From Larus michahellis (lineage: Eukaryota > Chordata > Aves > Charadriiformes > Laridae), in assembly GCF_964199755.1 (NCBI RefSeq), contig NC_133902.1, positions 60,457,217-60,521,216 on the forward strand: a stretch of DNA of 64,000 bases, read 5' to 3'. Position 1 is the stretch's first letter; the number at the start of each line of letters is the position of its first letter. A model generated the notes under the pieces. It did not search any database. It was given only the letters and a program-made list of their open reading frames with translations, and had not been told where the DNA came from. Of the stretch, positions 1-11,470 are shown one piece after another. The position numbers and the translations under genes were made by a program.

Positions 1-1141
1 CTATAGCACCAGCCCTATACAGGTCATACTCAGGTGATACTCTCTTTTCAGGATTTTTTTTTTTCCCTTCCTGGCAAAACTTTTCAGTTCAGGAATTTAC
101 CTCCAGGTGTTCCCTCTCCCTGCCAAAGCCGTAACTATGAAAGGGTTATTGGCTTTCCAGGTACACTCCGAAACTAATCTTTGTATAAAATATTTTGAGA
201 CACAAAGCGTGTCATAAATTACCCCATGCTACTAATCTGTTTTATGCAACTTCACTGCCATTGGTAGGGGCAGGGATTAGTGGGCTTACATGGTCTAAAC
301 TCTGAAGAAAATAAGAGATTGGGGAGTGCAACAAATACCAATATAAATGGGTACATGCAAGCGTGTGTTGAGGAGCCTGCTGCAGGACGCGCAGTGGCGG
401 GTACCGCTGCACGCAGCGCTGCCGGGGCGTTCCCCAGCGTGTTGGAGAAGTTGTTCCTTTAGTTTGCAGAATTTCTGTTTGGATTTTTTTTTCCCCTCGG
501 GCACGTTACGCAAATAGATAGTTAATGGCTTTGTGTAAAGTTTATTCGTTAGGCACTGATGTATAAACACACGTCTTCAACAAAGTCAATTTATCATTCA
601 ATTAACAGCACAGGCAATACCTTGGCTTCAGTTCATTTCCCTTGTCTGCAGTGTGATGATTCCCACGCATCCGTAACTGAAATCGGAAGGAGTGAGATCT
701 GATCTCTTGTCAGTAACGAATACGGTGAACAGAGTGTCTGAAAGAAAAAAAAAATCCCAGTTGCTGTAAGGGTTTCTTTAGCCTTCCCGTAAATGAAGCC
801 TAGGAATGTGCAGCACTCCTTCCATCCCAATAAATAGCGTAACACTTTTCCTGGAATGATTCTGCTTTCCCCAAATAATTCCTGTTTACAAACGTTCCTG
901 TTATAATGCAAAAATGCAACTTCTCACAGCTTTTAAGCTAAAAGGAACAAAAATAATTCAAAACCTGATCTCTAGTCCCTCTTGACTCTGTGTAAAATGT
1001 GAATTCTTGGAAGGTTTCCGTGGGTTTGATCCTCTGTATCTTATTGCTTTCAGATGCAGTTTTGTGATGAATTCTATAATTTCAAATCTTAACTCCCAAA
1101 ATGTATTTTTTTCACTGGGTCCTGTTGATGGGTTTTTATAG
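1..1141 (+). other. PKP4 intron (upstream of first visible exon)
   Basis: No PKP4 exon was recognised here. The ORFs on both strands have no family resemblance and the sequence ends in the acceptor at 1140-1141. It is taken as intron. Confidence 0.75.
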
Positions 1142-1337
1142 GTAAATATGCTATGCGAGACCTGGTTAATCGCCTGCCAGGAGGCAACGGTCCAAGCATC
1201 CTGTCTGATGAGACGGTGGCAGCGATCTGCTGTGCCCTGCACGAGGTCACCAGTAAGAACATGGAAAACGCCAAAGCCCTCGCTGATACTGGAGGAATAG
1301 AAAAGCTGGTGAACATAACGAAAGGAAGAGGTGACAG
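1142..1337 (+). CDS. PKP4: PKP4 exon, armadillo repeat end (GC donor)
   Basis: The acceptor is the AG at 1140-1141 after a T-rich tract. The first two bases complete a Gly codon, then [14 protein letters not shown] follows. The conserved reading GRGDR-SSLKVV requires the exon to end at AG (1336-1337). The intron therefore starts with GCAAGT rather than GT. This exon encodes most of the last visible armadillo helices. Confidence 0.93.
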
Positions 1338-4300
1338 GCAAGTAGGCAACACAGTTCACGCCTAAACTGTTTCTCTATTCCATTTAAAATGCTTAAGGAT
1401 GTGGGAAATGGTTTTTTGAGTAAAACAGGGATCTGCTTTTGCGGTCCTGATCTGAGCAGGTAACGGAGTCTGAATGGTGCTGGGAAGGAAAGGAGGGGGC
1501 AGTCGGTACCAGCGCGTTCTACCTGTTCTCTGTCTACAGCTTTTGGAGGCTTTTACAGGTACATGCAGTAATCGCATTGATGGGGCCTACACAGGTTAAA
1601 TGCAGGACATGGACCTGTTGGAACAGGTCCAGCGGCAGGCTCCAGAGACTCTGGGAGGGCTGGAGCCCCTCTGCTGTGGGACAGGCTGAGAGAGCTGGGG
1701 GGGTTCAGCCTGGAGAAGAGAAGGCTCCGGGGAGACCTTCCAGCCCCTGCCAGGCCCTCAAGGGGCTCCAGGAAAGCTGGGGAGGGACTCTGGAGCAGGG
1801 AGGGGAGCCATGGGACGAGGGGGAAGGGTTTTACACTGACAGAGGGGAGATTGAGATGAGATGTGAGGCAGAAATTGTTGGCTGTGAGGGGGGTGAGCCC
1901 CTGGCCCAGGTTGCCCAGAGAAGCTGTGGCTGCCCCATCCCTGGAGGGGTTCAAGGCCAGGTTGGCCGGGGCTTGGAGCAACCTGGGCTGGTGGGAGGTG
2001 TCCCTGCCCAGGGCAGCAGGTGGAATTAGATGATCTTTAAGGTCCCTTCCCACCCAAACCATTCTGTGATTCTGTAAATGTTATTAAAAAAAAATTGTCC
2101 TCTCTTAAACACCTACACGATTAATAGAATATTTAGAGCTTTTCAAAGTCGGAATATGTTGGCACCTTTGTCAGGATGTATCGCAATAGCTATTAATGGT
2201 ACCTAGCGTGGCTGTTCGGTGGGTTGTAGGGGAAACTTGCCCCACCGAGCAGTTTTCCCAGCCAGTGGGATCTTCTGGAGCAGAGCTGCAAAGCAACAGG
2301 TGACGGAGAGCCCCGGCTCTCTGTGGACTTACTGGGGTCTGGCTGTGCCGGCCCTTGTGCCAGGGCTTTGTTAGCCCAGCTCGGGGCTGGGCTTGCCCAG
2401 GTGTTGTGCTCAGTGGTACAAAACTGCTCAGAACTGGGCAGCTGGGCACCGAGGAGCAGGAACGTGCAACAGCTCCGCAGTGGTGCAGGCACATGGAGCC
2501 CATGGTTTTGTCAGCAGCGCTGCTCCTTAGCGACACGGCGGCTGCGAACTGTGTCAGCGGGACTTGCATAAACCAGGGTATCGCAGGTATGCATTAAAAA
2601 GAATGTTCCTTTTCATGATTTTTAATTCTTGCAGAAAATTACAGTAGCTATTTCAGCCCTTCTGTCCCCATCCCTCAGCTGGGTGACCTGAGGAGAAAAA
2701 GCCTCGGCTGCCGACGGAAATGGCTGTGGGCCTGAATGGGGCTCTGCCCCGGCCCTTTGCCGCGGCTGCTGGCCCAGCTCTGTCGCGCTGGCGCAGCGCA
2801 GGAATGGGTTACTGGCACCTGGGGAGGTGACCTGGCATGCTCCGCAGCGTCAAGGTTTAGGCTACTGTGGAGCTCTGGAATGTTGTTCTTTTTAAGTGGG
2901 ATTAAGTGGTTTTCTAATAATGTAATATTCTTTACTGCCTTAGGTCGTCACTGAAAGTTGTCAAGGCAGCTGCCCAGGTACTCAATACGTTATGGCAATA
3001 CCGAGATCTCCGTAGCATTTACAAAAAGGTAAATTACAAAATAGGCCTACACTGGAAAGCGGTTCTGCAAAAACTCCTAATTTAATGAAAACCAATTTAT
3101 TTTGATGTTTTTTTTTCTTTTTGCCACAGGATGGATGGAATCAAAGCCACTTTATTACCCCGGTATCAACACTAGAGAGAGAGAGATTCAAGTCACATCC
3201 TTCTTTATCAACAACAAATCAACAGATGTCACCTGTCATACAGTCAGGTCAGTCAAGAAATGTAGAGATTTACTGAAGGGGTACCTGCCATCCCAGTTTT
3301 TTAACTCAGCTTCTCAGCTTGCTACCAATTCTATCTAAAACTCGGTGTGACTTGCTGTTGTAGCTGTAGCCTCACAGAACGGGGGCACTTGAGAGAAAGC
3401 AGCAGACCGATAGCAGGGAACCTGTTTTCATTCCCAATGATGTAATGTCCCATTAGGATGAGCAAGACAAATACAAAAATCTTACTTTTTGGACTCATTT
3501 GTTTCTCGCTGTTGTTCCTTTAACACCTTCAGTGCCAGGATTTAGATCTTCATGAGGAGGCCGATACAAAAGCTACCTGAAGCCTTGTATGTTGTCTTCA
3601 TTTAGCATTTTATTTTTCCAATTTACTCTTCTTTTTTATGTGAATAGACCTCTGTTAATACCAAGAAATATCGATCTACCATGACTGATAAAATAAGAGA
3701 CCAGTTCCTACAATACTCTTGTTTAATTATTTCTTTACATGAAGGTAACGGTGCTCACGCATTCCTTCATGACATGGTTGACTTGAAAAACAGGGACTCG
3801 AGCAGGGGTTTGGCTTCCTACGAGAAGTGTACCTGCTGTGTCGGGAGAAGGGAAAGCAGGCCTGTCCTTCGTGCCCAGAGTTCCTCTCAGCCACCACAGC
3901 ACAACACGCAGGGCTGAGTCCTTTGTCCCGTGCCCTACAACGTTCTATTTAAGTATAATGTCATAAACCCATAAACATTAGCAGCAGTATCACCATCTAA
4001 AGGCAAACAAATCACGTCATGTGCAAACAGAAGTGGGTCTGGTCCCTTGTTTCAGTTGTAGGCGCTATAGGGCAGTGCTCCACCACTAAAGTCTCGCATT
4101 GTCATCCCGTGGTACGTCGGTGAAAGCTTTTGTCGCTGGGGTTCTTCATGCAGGAAGAAGCCTGTACGTACCAGTTCTGTCCATGACCCACGTCTCCCTC
4201 GTGTTGATCCTCGAGGAGGAAGGGGAGAGGACAAAGAGGAGGTCGGGGCGGGAAAGGCTGACTGACAATCTCTCCTGTTTCTTCAGTTGGCAGCACGTCC

Positions 4301-6039
4301 TCATCACCGGCTTTGTTAGGAATTAGAGAACCCCGCTCTGAATATGATCGAACGCAACCTTCTATGCAGTATTATAATAACCAAGGCGATGTCATTACAC
4401 ATAAAGACATATATACTGGTAAGTTATCAGTTAGATGGACTTTCAACTGGAATACGTAAATATTCCTTATATGCGGAGTTTATACAATCCTGATATGGCC
4501 GGTTGCATCAGCAGCTTTGTTGCTACTTAATGTTGTTTTCCATTTTTATTCATTATATTCATTGCATGTGGAACAGAGCAGGTTTTTCATCCGTCTCTGC
4601 TATTTTCTTCAAAATTGCACACATTACCAGAATAAGAGAAGATCTGTTTATGTATTGGGAGGTGAGAGGTGTTTGGAATTTTTATTTAAAATCATATTAC
4701 ACAAAATTGTTTTATTATGCACATTACGTATTATATTATGTTATAAATAATAACATGTGGTTGTATATTATAATAATATGATATTATTAAATTATACCAA
4801 GATTTCATCTTTTCCCTGATCTCCCTTTTCCTTCTTACTATTTGACACAAGTTGCAAAACAATAGAGGTGGCGGTGACTGAAGAGAAGGAAATTCCTTGT
4901 TTTAAAGGTTATTCATCTGTAAAACAAACAACACAACACAAAAAAGCCTTTTTGTTTCAATTTAACTACTGCTGAGGGACAAAACTTGCCTTTATTGTGT
5001 TATATTATATTATTAGTAGCTGCTAAAATCTGCAGACTTGTTTGGGTGCTATATGATTTCTTCTAGGTAAAACAGAAGCAAATAAACATAGATCAAAGAA
5101 TAAAGACTGAAGTTTATGTCGTAAACTGTTTCCTCACAGGTTCCAGCAAACCGTCACCAATTTACATCAGTTCCTATTCCTCACCAGCAAGAGAACAAAA
5201 TAGACGACTACAGGTGACTCCACAATTTTGTTTTGAAATGACATGGATAACTCAACATAGACGGCGTTTAATGGAACCTGAGGCGGCCTGGGCGTACTTC
5301 GCACCATCAGCGTGCTTTTCTGTAGAGCAGGGCTCCAGCGTAGTCACTTACTGGCTGTAGTGGCCTTGAACTGACAGTTGCTTGTGTACTTCTGTCACCT
5401 TTGGGCTTGCTTTCTATAGTCGCATATTTTAGCACGTTCTTCTTGTGGTGGGATCTGAGACCACTTTTCTGACCTGACTTTTTTTTTTTGGTAGGTGTGG
5501 TCAGGTTTCATACTTTCTACTTGTGCTCTAAAAGCACTACTTTTGGAGTTACTAGCTTCCCAGTGAATGCAGAAGGAGACGCGGGGGCAGGCATAGAGGT
5601 TTTTCCATTTAGTTTAATTTAAAAATTTTAAAATATTTCATGGAGGTTTGAAACGAAATGTTACTATGATCATTGGTAGAGCTACGCCCTGTAGGGAAAG
5701 GTTCTGTATAATGGGTGTAAGTTTGAGAAACAAATATTATCTCTGCTAATTCTATTTTGAAAGCTTATTTTTCTATCATTTTGTCAACAGCATCAGCAAC
5801 TGTACTACAGTCAAGAAGACACCAACAGAAAAAACTATGACGCATACAGATTGTACCTGCAGTCCCCACATAGCTATGAAGACCCGTATTTTGACGACCG
5901 AGTTCACTTTCCTGCTACTTCAGATTACACAACACAATATGGACTGAAATCAACCACAAATTATGTAGACTTTTATTCCACCAGACGATCTTCTTATAGA
6001 GCAGAACAGTACCCGGGTTCACCCGACTCCTGGGTGTAG
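1142..6039 (+). CDS. PKP4: PKP4 (plakophilin-4 / p0071), 3' part: six terminal coding exons
   Basis: The joined exons are 1142-1337, 2944-3028, 3130-3247, 4287-4418, 5140-5213 and 5791-6039. They give 283 residues in one continuous frame, roughly the last quarter of a protein of about 1,190 residues. The product is an armadillo-repeat protein of the p120-catenin family that works at adherens junctions and desmosomes and in Rho and cytoskeleton control. The first two exons carry the end of the armadillo domain ([51 protein letters not shown]). The rest is the low-complexity Ser/Tyr-rich tail ([27 protein letters not shown]) ending in SPDSWV, a class of C-terminal PDZ ligand. ARVCF and CTNND2 also end in DSWV, but the [13 protein letters not shown] tail fits PKP4 in my memory. 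The 5' exons lie outside the window. Identity is confident; no frameshift or internal stop was seen. Confidence 0.95.
1600..2076 (+). repeat. CR1 LINE, 3' end, + strand, inside PKP4 intron
   Basis: It starts near GGACCTGTTGGAACAGGTCC, continues with GGTTCAGCCTGGAGAAGAGA, and runs into the typical CR1 3' tail (AAGGTCCCTTCC, then ATTCTGTGATTCTGT at the end). It is truncated at the 5' side, as CR1 copies usually are. It sits in the GC-AG intron of PKP4. Long ORFs on both strands here are repeat-derived. Confidence 0.93.
2944..3028 (+). CDS. PKP4: PKP4 exon ([21 protein letters not shown])
   Basis: The acceptor ends in CCTTAG at 2943. The first base completes the Arg codon split across the GC-AG intron. 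The exon reads [20 protein letters not shown] and then DLRSIYKK, and ends in phase 0 at AAG followed by GTAAAT. It holds the last armadillo helix. Confidence 0.95.
3130..3247 (+). CDS. PKP4: PKP4 exon ([18 protein letters not shown])
   Basis: The acceptor is TTGCCACAG at 3129 and the donor is GTCAGT at 3248. The exon opens the C-terminal tail with [20 protein letters not shown] and then a Ser/Thr/Gln-rich stretch ending in MSPVIQS. It ends in phase 1. Confidence 0.95.
4287..4418 (+). CDS. PKP4: PKP4 cassette exon, 44 codons, phase 1-1
   Basis: The acceptor is CTGTTTCTTCAG at 4286 and the donor is GTAAGT at 4419. It reads [20 protein letters not shown], continuing [20 protein letters not shown]. 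The length of 132 bp with matching phases means skipping keeps the frame. The tail exon of human PKP4 that differs between long and short isoforms has, as I recall, 43 residues, so this is likely the same optional exon with one extra residue. Confidence 0.93.
4680..4800. repeat. AT-rich low-complexity stretch
   Basis: A run of TTATTA, TATAAT and ATATTATT motifs in the PKP4 intron after the cassette exon. No gene content was seen. Confidence 0.7.
5140..5213 (+). CDS. PKP4: PKP4 exon ([20 protein letters not shown])
   Basis: The acceptor is TCCTCACAG at 5139 and the donor is GTGACT at 5214. It reads [20 protein letters not shown] then RRLQ, with many Ser and Tyr residues. It ends in phase 0, so it can join the normal last exon at 5791 or the candidate downstream exon at 7302 without a frame change. 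Confidence 0.94.
5791..6039 (+). CDS. PKP4: PKP4 last coding exon with PDZ-ligand C-terminus
   Basis: The acceptor is TTTTGTCAACAG at 5790. The exon starts [20 protein letters not shown] and ends [12 protein letters not shown] followed by TAG at 6037-6039. The terminal DSWV is the binding motif used by PKP4 relatives to recruit PDZ proteins such as Erbin. Confidence 0.97.
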   Translation, partial: HQQLYYSQEDTNRKNYDAYRLYLQSPHSYEDPYFDDRVHFPATSDYTTQYGLKSTTNYVDFYSTRRSSYRAEQYPGSPDSWV

Positions 6040-6445
6040 CATCAAAGAGGAATAACAACAGTGTACTTCTCACCTTGCTTGGGAAGAAATGGAATGGCCT
6101 CGTTTGCTGTTTTGGTTATGAAACGTGAAAGTGAAATGAAAGAAGGAACAAGGAAGATTTTGTTATTTTTTTTTATTTTTTTTTTTGAGTAAGGAATTGT
6201 CAGGAATTAAAACTGGAAGGGATGGTTTTTTGCTCTGTTTAGATGTTAGGTATAGTTATTTGTAGCTCATGTAGTCTGGTGAGGGTGTGGGCGATGTGAT
6301 GAAAGGTTTGAGAATTGAGTAAAATGAATTTGGAAAGCGTGTAGGTCAGAGCAAATTAAAGCTGATTTTTTTTTTATGTGAATAAAAGTCTTGTTCTGAT
6401 AGTTTGTACAGAAAAAATAAAATGGATGCCCTTGTTTTATTGCTA
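6040..6445 (+). other. PKP4: PKP4 3' UTR
   Basis: This AT-rich stretch follows the PKP4 stop codon and holds two canonical AATAAA signals, at 6381-6386 and 6416-6421. The end near 6445 is inferred from the usual distance of 10-30 bases between signal and cleavage site. A third AATAAA at 6764-6769 could serve a longer form. Confidence 0.7.
6381..6386 (+). terminator. PKP4 polyadenylation signal (proximal)
   Basis: Canonical AATAAA about 340 bases after the PKP4 stop. A second copy lies at 6416-6421. Which one is used cannot be told from sequence. Confidence 0.7.
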
Positions 6446-7301
6446 TTACTAAATGTCAAGATTGTATGCTATTCCGTCATGTAAATTTCTTTCGTTGGTG
6501 TAAATATGGAAATGCCACATTGGTTTAAAGTGCCATCCATTTGTAACGCAGTGTGTCATTTTAAAAGGAATTTGAAACATCGTGCACAAAAAAAATTCCA
6601 AGAAAATGTTATCAATTTTAAAAGGGAAAAAAAAAAGACTACTTTTAAAAACGACTGGTGTAATTTTGAAGCACAAAGTCCAGTCCAGTATATCTCCACC
6701 TCTCCCATTCCCTGCCTATTTCATAAGAAACTTCACTGCCATTTTCTATGCACATGGAATAACAATAAATATGGAAGTCTCATCCATGGAAAGCTGTTCC
6801 CTGTTCATTGTTTTTTATTTTCTGTGTGTGATATTCGAAACAAATGCCATGAATATGAAGCCTAATTGCATGTTTTTAAGGAGGTTTAAATATATTTGGG
6901 CCATTTTCCCAGCTTTCTTCAGTGCATACATTCTGAATTTGTCAGGCTGGCAGACCAAAGTGTGAAATTACACACTTTCCTCCTGTTACTCCTTAGACTA
7001 GTATTTTTACTTGTGATATGGGCAGTCCAACATACTTCAGAACTCTGTCCTGTTTTCTTCCCATCACTCCTCTACTCTGCGCCTTGCTCTCCCCAAGAAA
7101 ATTAAGATTATCTTGCTTTCATAGACATTATAGTCTCCATTTTGACTACATTCTGCTTGGTTTTATTTACAATAGAAATCTTTGATTATTTTAAGTAACT
7201 ATAAGTCCCATAGTTTGGTCATGCCGTAGAGTCTGTTAACTTTATACTGTCTGTAATCGTAATTATTGTTCCCCATCGTTGCACTTTTCTTTTGTTTTCA
7301 G
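6446..7301. other. Downstream flank of PKP4, no gene recognised
   Basis: AT-rich sequence with several short ORFs without recognisable products. It contains one further AATAAA at 6764-6769 and ends at the strong candidate acceptor at 7300-7301. Confidence 0.5.
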
Positions 7302-7342
7302 TGTTTCCAAGTATCCCGACTGCGTCAGTGCAATGAGAACAG
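7302..7342 (+). other. Candidate exon, strong splice sites, downstream of PKP4
   Basis: A long pyrimidine tract ending TTTTGTTTTCAG precedes 41 bases that end in AACAG followed by GTAAGC. The frame starting at the first base is open (CFQVSRLRQCNEN) and continues into the next candidate exon at 7675. It may be an alternative PKP4 3' exon or a non-coding transcript. This is inferred from splice signals only. Confidence 0.35.
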
Positions 7343-7674
7343 GTAAGCAGAACTGCTCCAAGTCTAGATTATACAGCAAATTCACTTTCCTTAATTGGTT
7401 GGGCTACGTCAGCCCCCTGACTGTAAAAGGGAAAAGAAACGAAGGGGTGAAGGGGCAGTGAAAGCGGTGAGTTCTGATAGCTCTGGTCCGCAGCCCTGCG
7501 GCTCCCGCTGGCTGCAGCACGGCGTCTGCTGGGCGCCCGCAGTCGGCGGGTGGCGCCTTCTCTTTCCTAGAAGGTGTTGTTTTTCCTTTTAAGATAGAAA
7601 ATAGTTTCCATTTGCTTGACTTTTAAGTTTCTTTTAACAATAATTTTGCCACTGATCTTTCCTCATTGTTCTAG

Positions 7675-7753
7675 CTACCTTCAGAGTCCCGAGCAGGCTT
7701 TGGTACGCAGAAGAACATGGAGTCCCTGAGGTGCCTGTCACCTACTGACGGTG
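7675..7753 (+). other. Candidate exon 2 downstream of PKP4
   Basis: The acceptor is CATTGTTCTAG at 7674 and a GTGAGC donor follows at 7754. Joined to 7302-7342 the frame continues SYLQSPEQALVRRRTWSP and stops at TGA 7727-7729. The stop inside this exon would make it a terminal coding exon if real. Confidence 0.33.
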
Positions 7754-10700
7754 GTGAGCTCTGAGCCAAATACACTTACCAGTATTCCGGGAAGGGTTCA
7801 ATTGGCTTCCGATAACAAAATAATAGGCTTGAAAGGGGCACAGTCTGTTATTGCTTCTGTGACTCTGCTAGTAACTCTCCAAAAAAGAGGGAAGTAGTCA
7901 TTTCAAGGAAGCAACTGTGTGATGGAATGACTTTTGCTTCTCATCTGAGGCAGTTCCTTCAAGATCAAAACCAGCTCTCCAAGCACATGGCATCGGTGGG
8001 AGAAGTCACAGTCTGCAAAGGACGCCAGAAATCGGCAGCAAGGTTCTTCGTTTGCTCACAATGAGCATCAAAGTGGTATTTTGTAAGTTCCTTTATCCAG
8101 AGATATCATTACCTTATTTGAGATTCTAAATATTTCATATTTAGATGCGTACCACTCACAGGGCATTCATCAGTTTAAAACGCATGTATTTTCAAAAAAT
8201 ACGGAGTTTTCTTTTTGCTCTTATTAGGTTTTTCAGGCTATCAAATTTTTTTTTTAACATTTACTTAGCTTTCTTTATGGCATTTTAATTAACAGTAGAG
8301 TTGATAATTACATCATAATTAGTCGTGCTAGTGTAATCATCCTAGATGTGCTATTTTCATAAAACCTAATCAGGTACGCCTGAAATGTGTAACCGGAATA
8401 TTCTAGAGGAATTTTAGATTAACCCCAGAAAAAAGTTCTGATTGGGTTTTGTGAACCTGGTGTAGGACAATCAAATCCACCATCAGCTATAGAGCTTTCC
8501 ACACCAGCCATCTATTCTGAAACCGTATTGATAAAAACAAACAAAAAAACCCCAACAGATAAATAAAACTGAAGTAGTATCACGCAAACGTAGAGCATGT
8601 ACCAACTACTCAACTACTGCACTGGCAGTTGGCTTCATCGAGCCCCTCCTCAAGTCCTTGTGGGACGGTGTTTGTGTCTCCACAAACAAGGTACAAGTTT
8701 CAGCAGAATATCTGGAATAGATTATTTCTCCGAGTAAACGTTAGCTGTCCAAAGCCTGTGTTCTCAATTTTGAGAAGAAAACATGGAGACTTGTGTACTT
8801 CAATTTCAATCTGCCATGAGCACAATTTCATTTATGGCAGCATTGTAAAATAGGGAGTGCCAAGACAAAGAAACAAACCACCCACAGCGCTACAGCTCAG
8901 AGTCTATCAGCTATTTCAGCAGCTAGAGCATATATGGTAGGCAAAAAGCAATAGCATGCATTTTTCCAATGAAAGAAGCCAGATCTTTAAGTCTTTAGAA
9001 AGTAAACTACCTACAGATCAAGAGCTGAAATATAGAAAACCAATCATACTTTATTTTTCCCTTAGCCTTGCATGTTGTCAAGGAGGGTGTTTGAAGGGAA
9101 AGGATCCATTACATTTGTCTAAGTTCTGCATGTTTAATAAGTTTACTCAAAAAGTAACTTAATGCTTTGTGAGATTTTAGCATAATTTCATTTTACCCCC
9201 TCTTATGGAACAGTTACATTCTCTGTATAACTTTCTGGTGAAAAGAGAAAAAAAAAAAAAAACAAAACCAAAAATAACTGGAAAAGTATATTTTTTCATT
9301 CTTCCAAGGCTTAGAGCAGACTGAATTGCTCGCATTTCCCATGCAATGACTCACATCTGGACTGAGACCAAATGCAGAGTTCCATACAGATGCATCACTT
9401 TCTAAAAAAATAATGGACATAAGAAATAAGAAACGTGTACTGTATCAGCAAACTCAACTAGAATGCATTACTTATTCTATAAAAAGCATTGACTGATACC
9501 GATCAGTCTCATGTAAGAGTGAGGTGCCTCCTGCTTTAAATTGACTTGCTACTTCTGCACTACAGCCTCTGCTTAAAGGCAGATTCTGCAATAGAGTTTA
9601 TGTTAGAAAATAAGCCTCGTGTGCTGTTGATACCAAGGTCTAATATCAATTGTTTTGCTGTTAAAATGAAGGTTAGGAAAGGTATATTCAGAATAATATA
9701 CCATCCATCCTACACATACAAATGTACATCACGTAGACGATGGACTATATATCCAGATACCCCTCTAGATAGAGAACAGCAGGCTCTGCTGAACCAAGTT
9801 CACACAAAACTGTATTTAAATAAATGAAGTAAAGAAAGAAAAGCTATGAAAGAAGTTCCTGTATGACACATCCTCCAACCTAGCACAACCCATTTAGAAT
9901 TTGTCTACGTTTCTTGTTGTTGGACAAAATTGGGCCTCATTTATACTAGTTATCCTTCAAAAGCAAAAAGATGAAAATAACTGAAGTATAAACACTGGAA
10001 AGTAAGCTGGACTCAGAAACCTAATGTGCAAGACTGAGGATCTGTGCCTGAGAAACAAAACACTGTTCTAATGAGAGCAAGTCAAAAGACTTACTGTGAT
10101 GCAGCCTTCACCACCTGTTACTGCTTCGGCACTCTGCTCCGCTCCACTGTGTCACCTACACGTGCGACTGCCCACCACAGAGGAACGCGCAGGAGGAAGA
10201 GCTGACTTGTTTCTTCACAAAGGTCAAGACTTGACAGAGCTCAGTGAAGAACTGCAAAATGGGGGAAGTACTTGTATATTCCACACAGGAGAATAATTAC
10301 AGTTGAGGAGAGAAGGAAAAGGCATATCGAACAACAACATTCAGTTCAGACAAACCCTGAATTTCCACTGATTTCATTTTTCTAAAGGCATTAGTAGGTT
10401 TCAGCTTTCACTCAGGAAAGTAATCGTCTGGCCAGAGGGGCTCATAGAATACAAGGGCAATTTAAAAACAACAGACTGATAACGCAGTTACGTTGGATAG
10501 TTGTATGTGTGTCTTACACTATGGGACGGAGCCGGAAAATGGGTTACAGTTACGTGTTGGTACCTTGTATTGCTTGTCAGTCTGTCTCTTCATATGTGTA
10601 ACTGGAAACACTGTCATGACAATACGCTTTGTTAAAACACTTAATATGAATTCAATAACCTCAAAGGCCCAGGTGGCATGGTTTGGGAACTAAAGCTTAG

Positions 10701-11369
10701 GTCTACTTCAGTTTTTGTTAAATGTGTATCTTCAATAATGTGGAATTCAGTGGAGGCTGCAAAATCTACCCAAGAAGCTGGGTAAATACTCAAGTTGTTG
10801 ATTGAGCCTCTTGTCATTCTAGATGTGCTTACACTCAAAAATTTCAAGGCAACTTCTGTATATCCTTGATAGGACATATATGTCCTCAGACTACAACAGG
10901 CATTTAATACAAAACTTCATACAGATGTTAGAAAACAATTAAAAAGTAATATCATGCACAAAAAGATAAACATTTTTTATCCCTATTTCTATTTAAATGA
11001 GTAAAGTCTGTTGCTGTAAGTATTTTAAAACAGGCTCTTTCCCCATAGCAAAAGGATTTAGTAATTCAAAGAATGATGATGATGATGATCTGTGCTAAAA
11101 TACTTTGCCAATGAGAATACTATGAATCTGCACGTTGAATCTTCAGTGACATGTTGGCTTATGCAAGGAATTGTTATTCAGACAACAGTTTCTCTTGTCA
11201 GTGGAACCTCGTGAGCTTAAAAAAAAAGGTAAAATTGAAAAAGAATATTGAGGAATCAATCACATCTGTAGGCAAGCTTTAGAGGGGGATGTGAGGACAA
11301 GAAAAAGTATCTGAACAGGAGTACTTTATGGAGTTTTAAAAAGACAATGCAACAGCTTCTTCCGAGATA
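7754..11369. other. Intergenic PKP4-DAPL1, no gene recognised
   Basis: Short ORFs only, the longest about 93 codons at 9546-9827, without recognisable motifs. There is an A-rich tract at 9246-9262 and a GAT triplet run near 11067-11089. Nothing else was recognised. Confidence 0.5.
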
Positions 11370-11470
11370 CCATAGAATCATAGAATGGTTCAGGTTGGAA
11401 GGGACCTTAAAGATCATGTAGTTCTAACCCCCCTGCCATGGGCAGGGACACCTCCCACTAGGCCCGGTTA
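11370..11470 (-). repeat. CR1 LINE 3' tail, minus strand
   Basis: It begins CATAGAATCATAGAATGG, the reverse complement of the CR1 terminal octamers, then GGTTGGAAGGGACCTTAAAG. Only the extreme 3' end of the element is present. Confidence 0.93.

Noticed and set aside
1553-2062. Overlapping ORFs of 150-169 codons on both strands
   Set aside because: They lie within a CR1 3' end.
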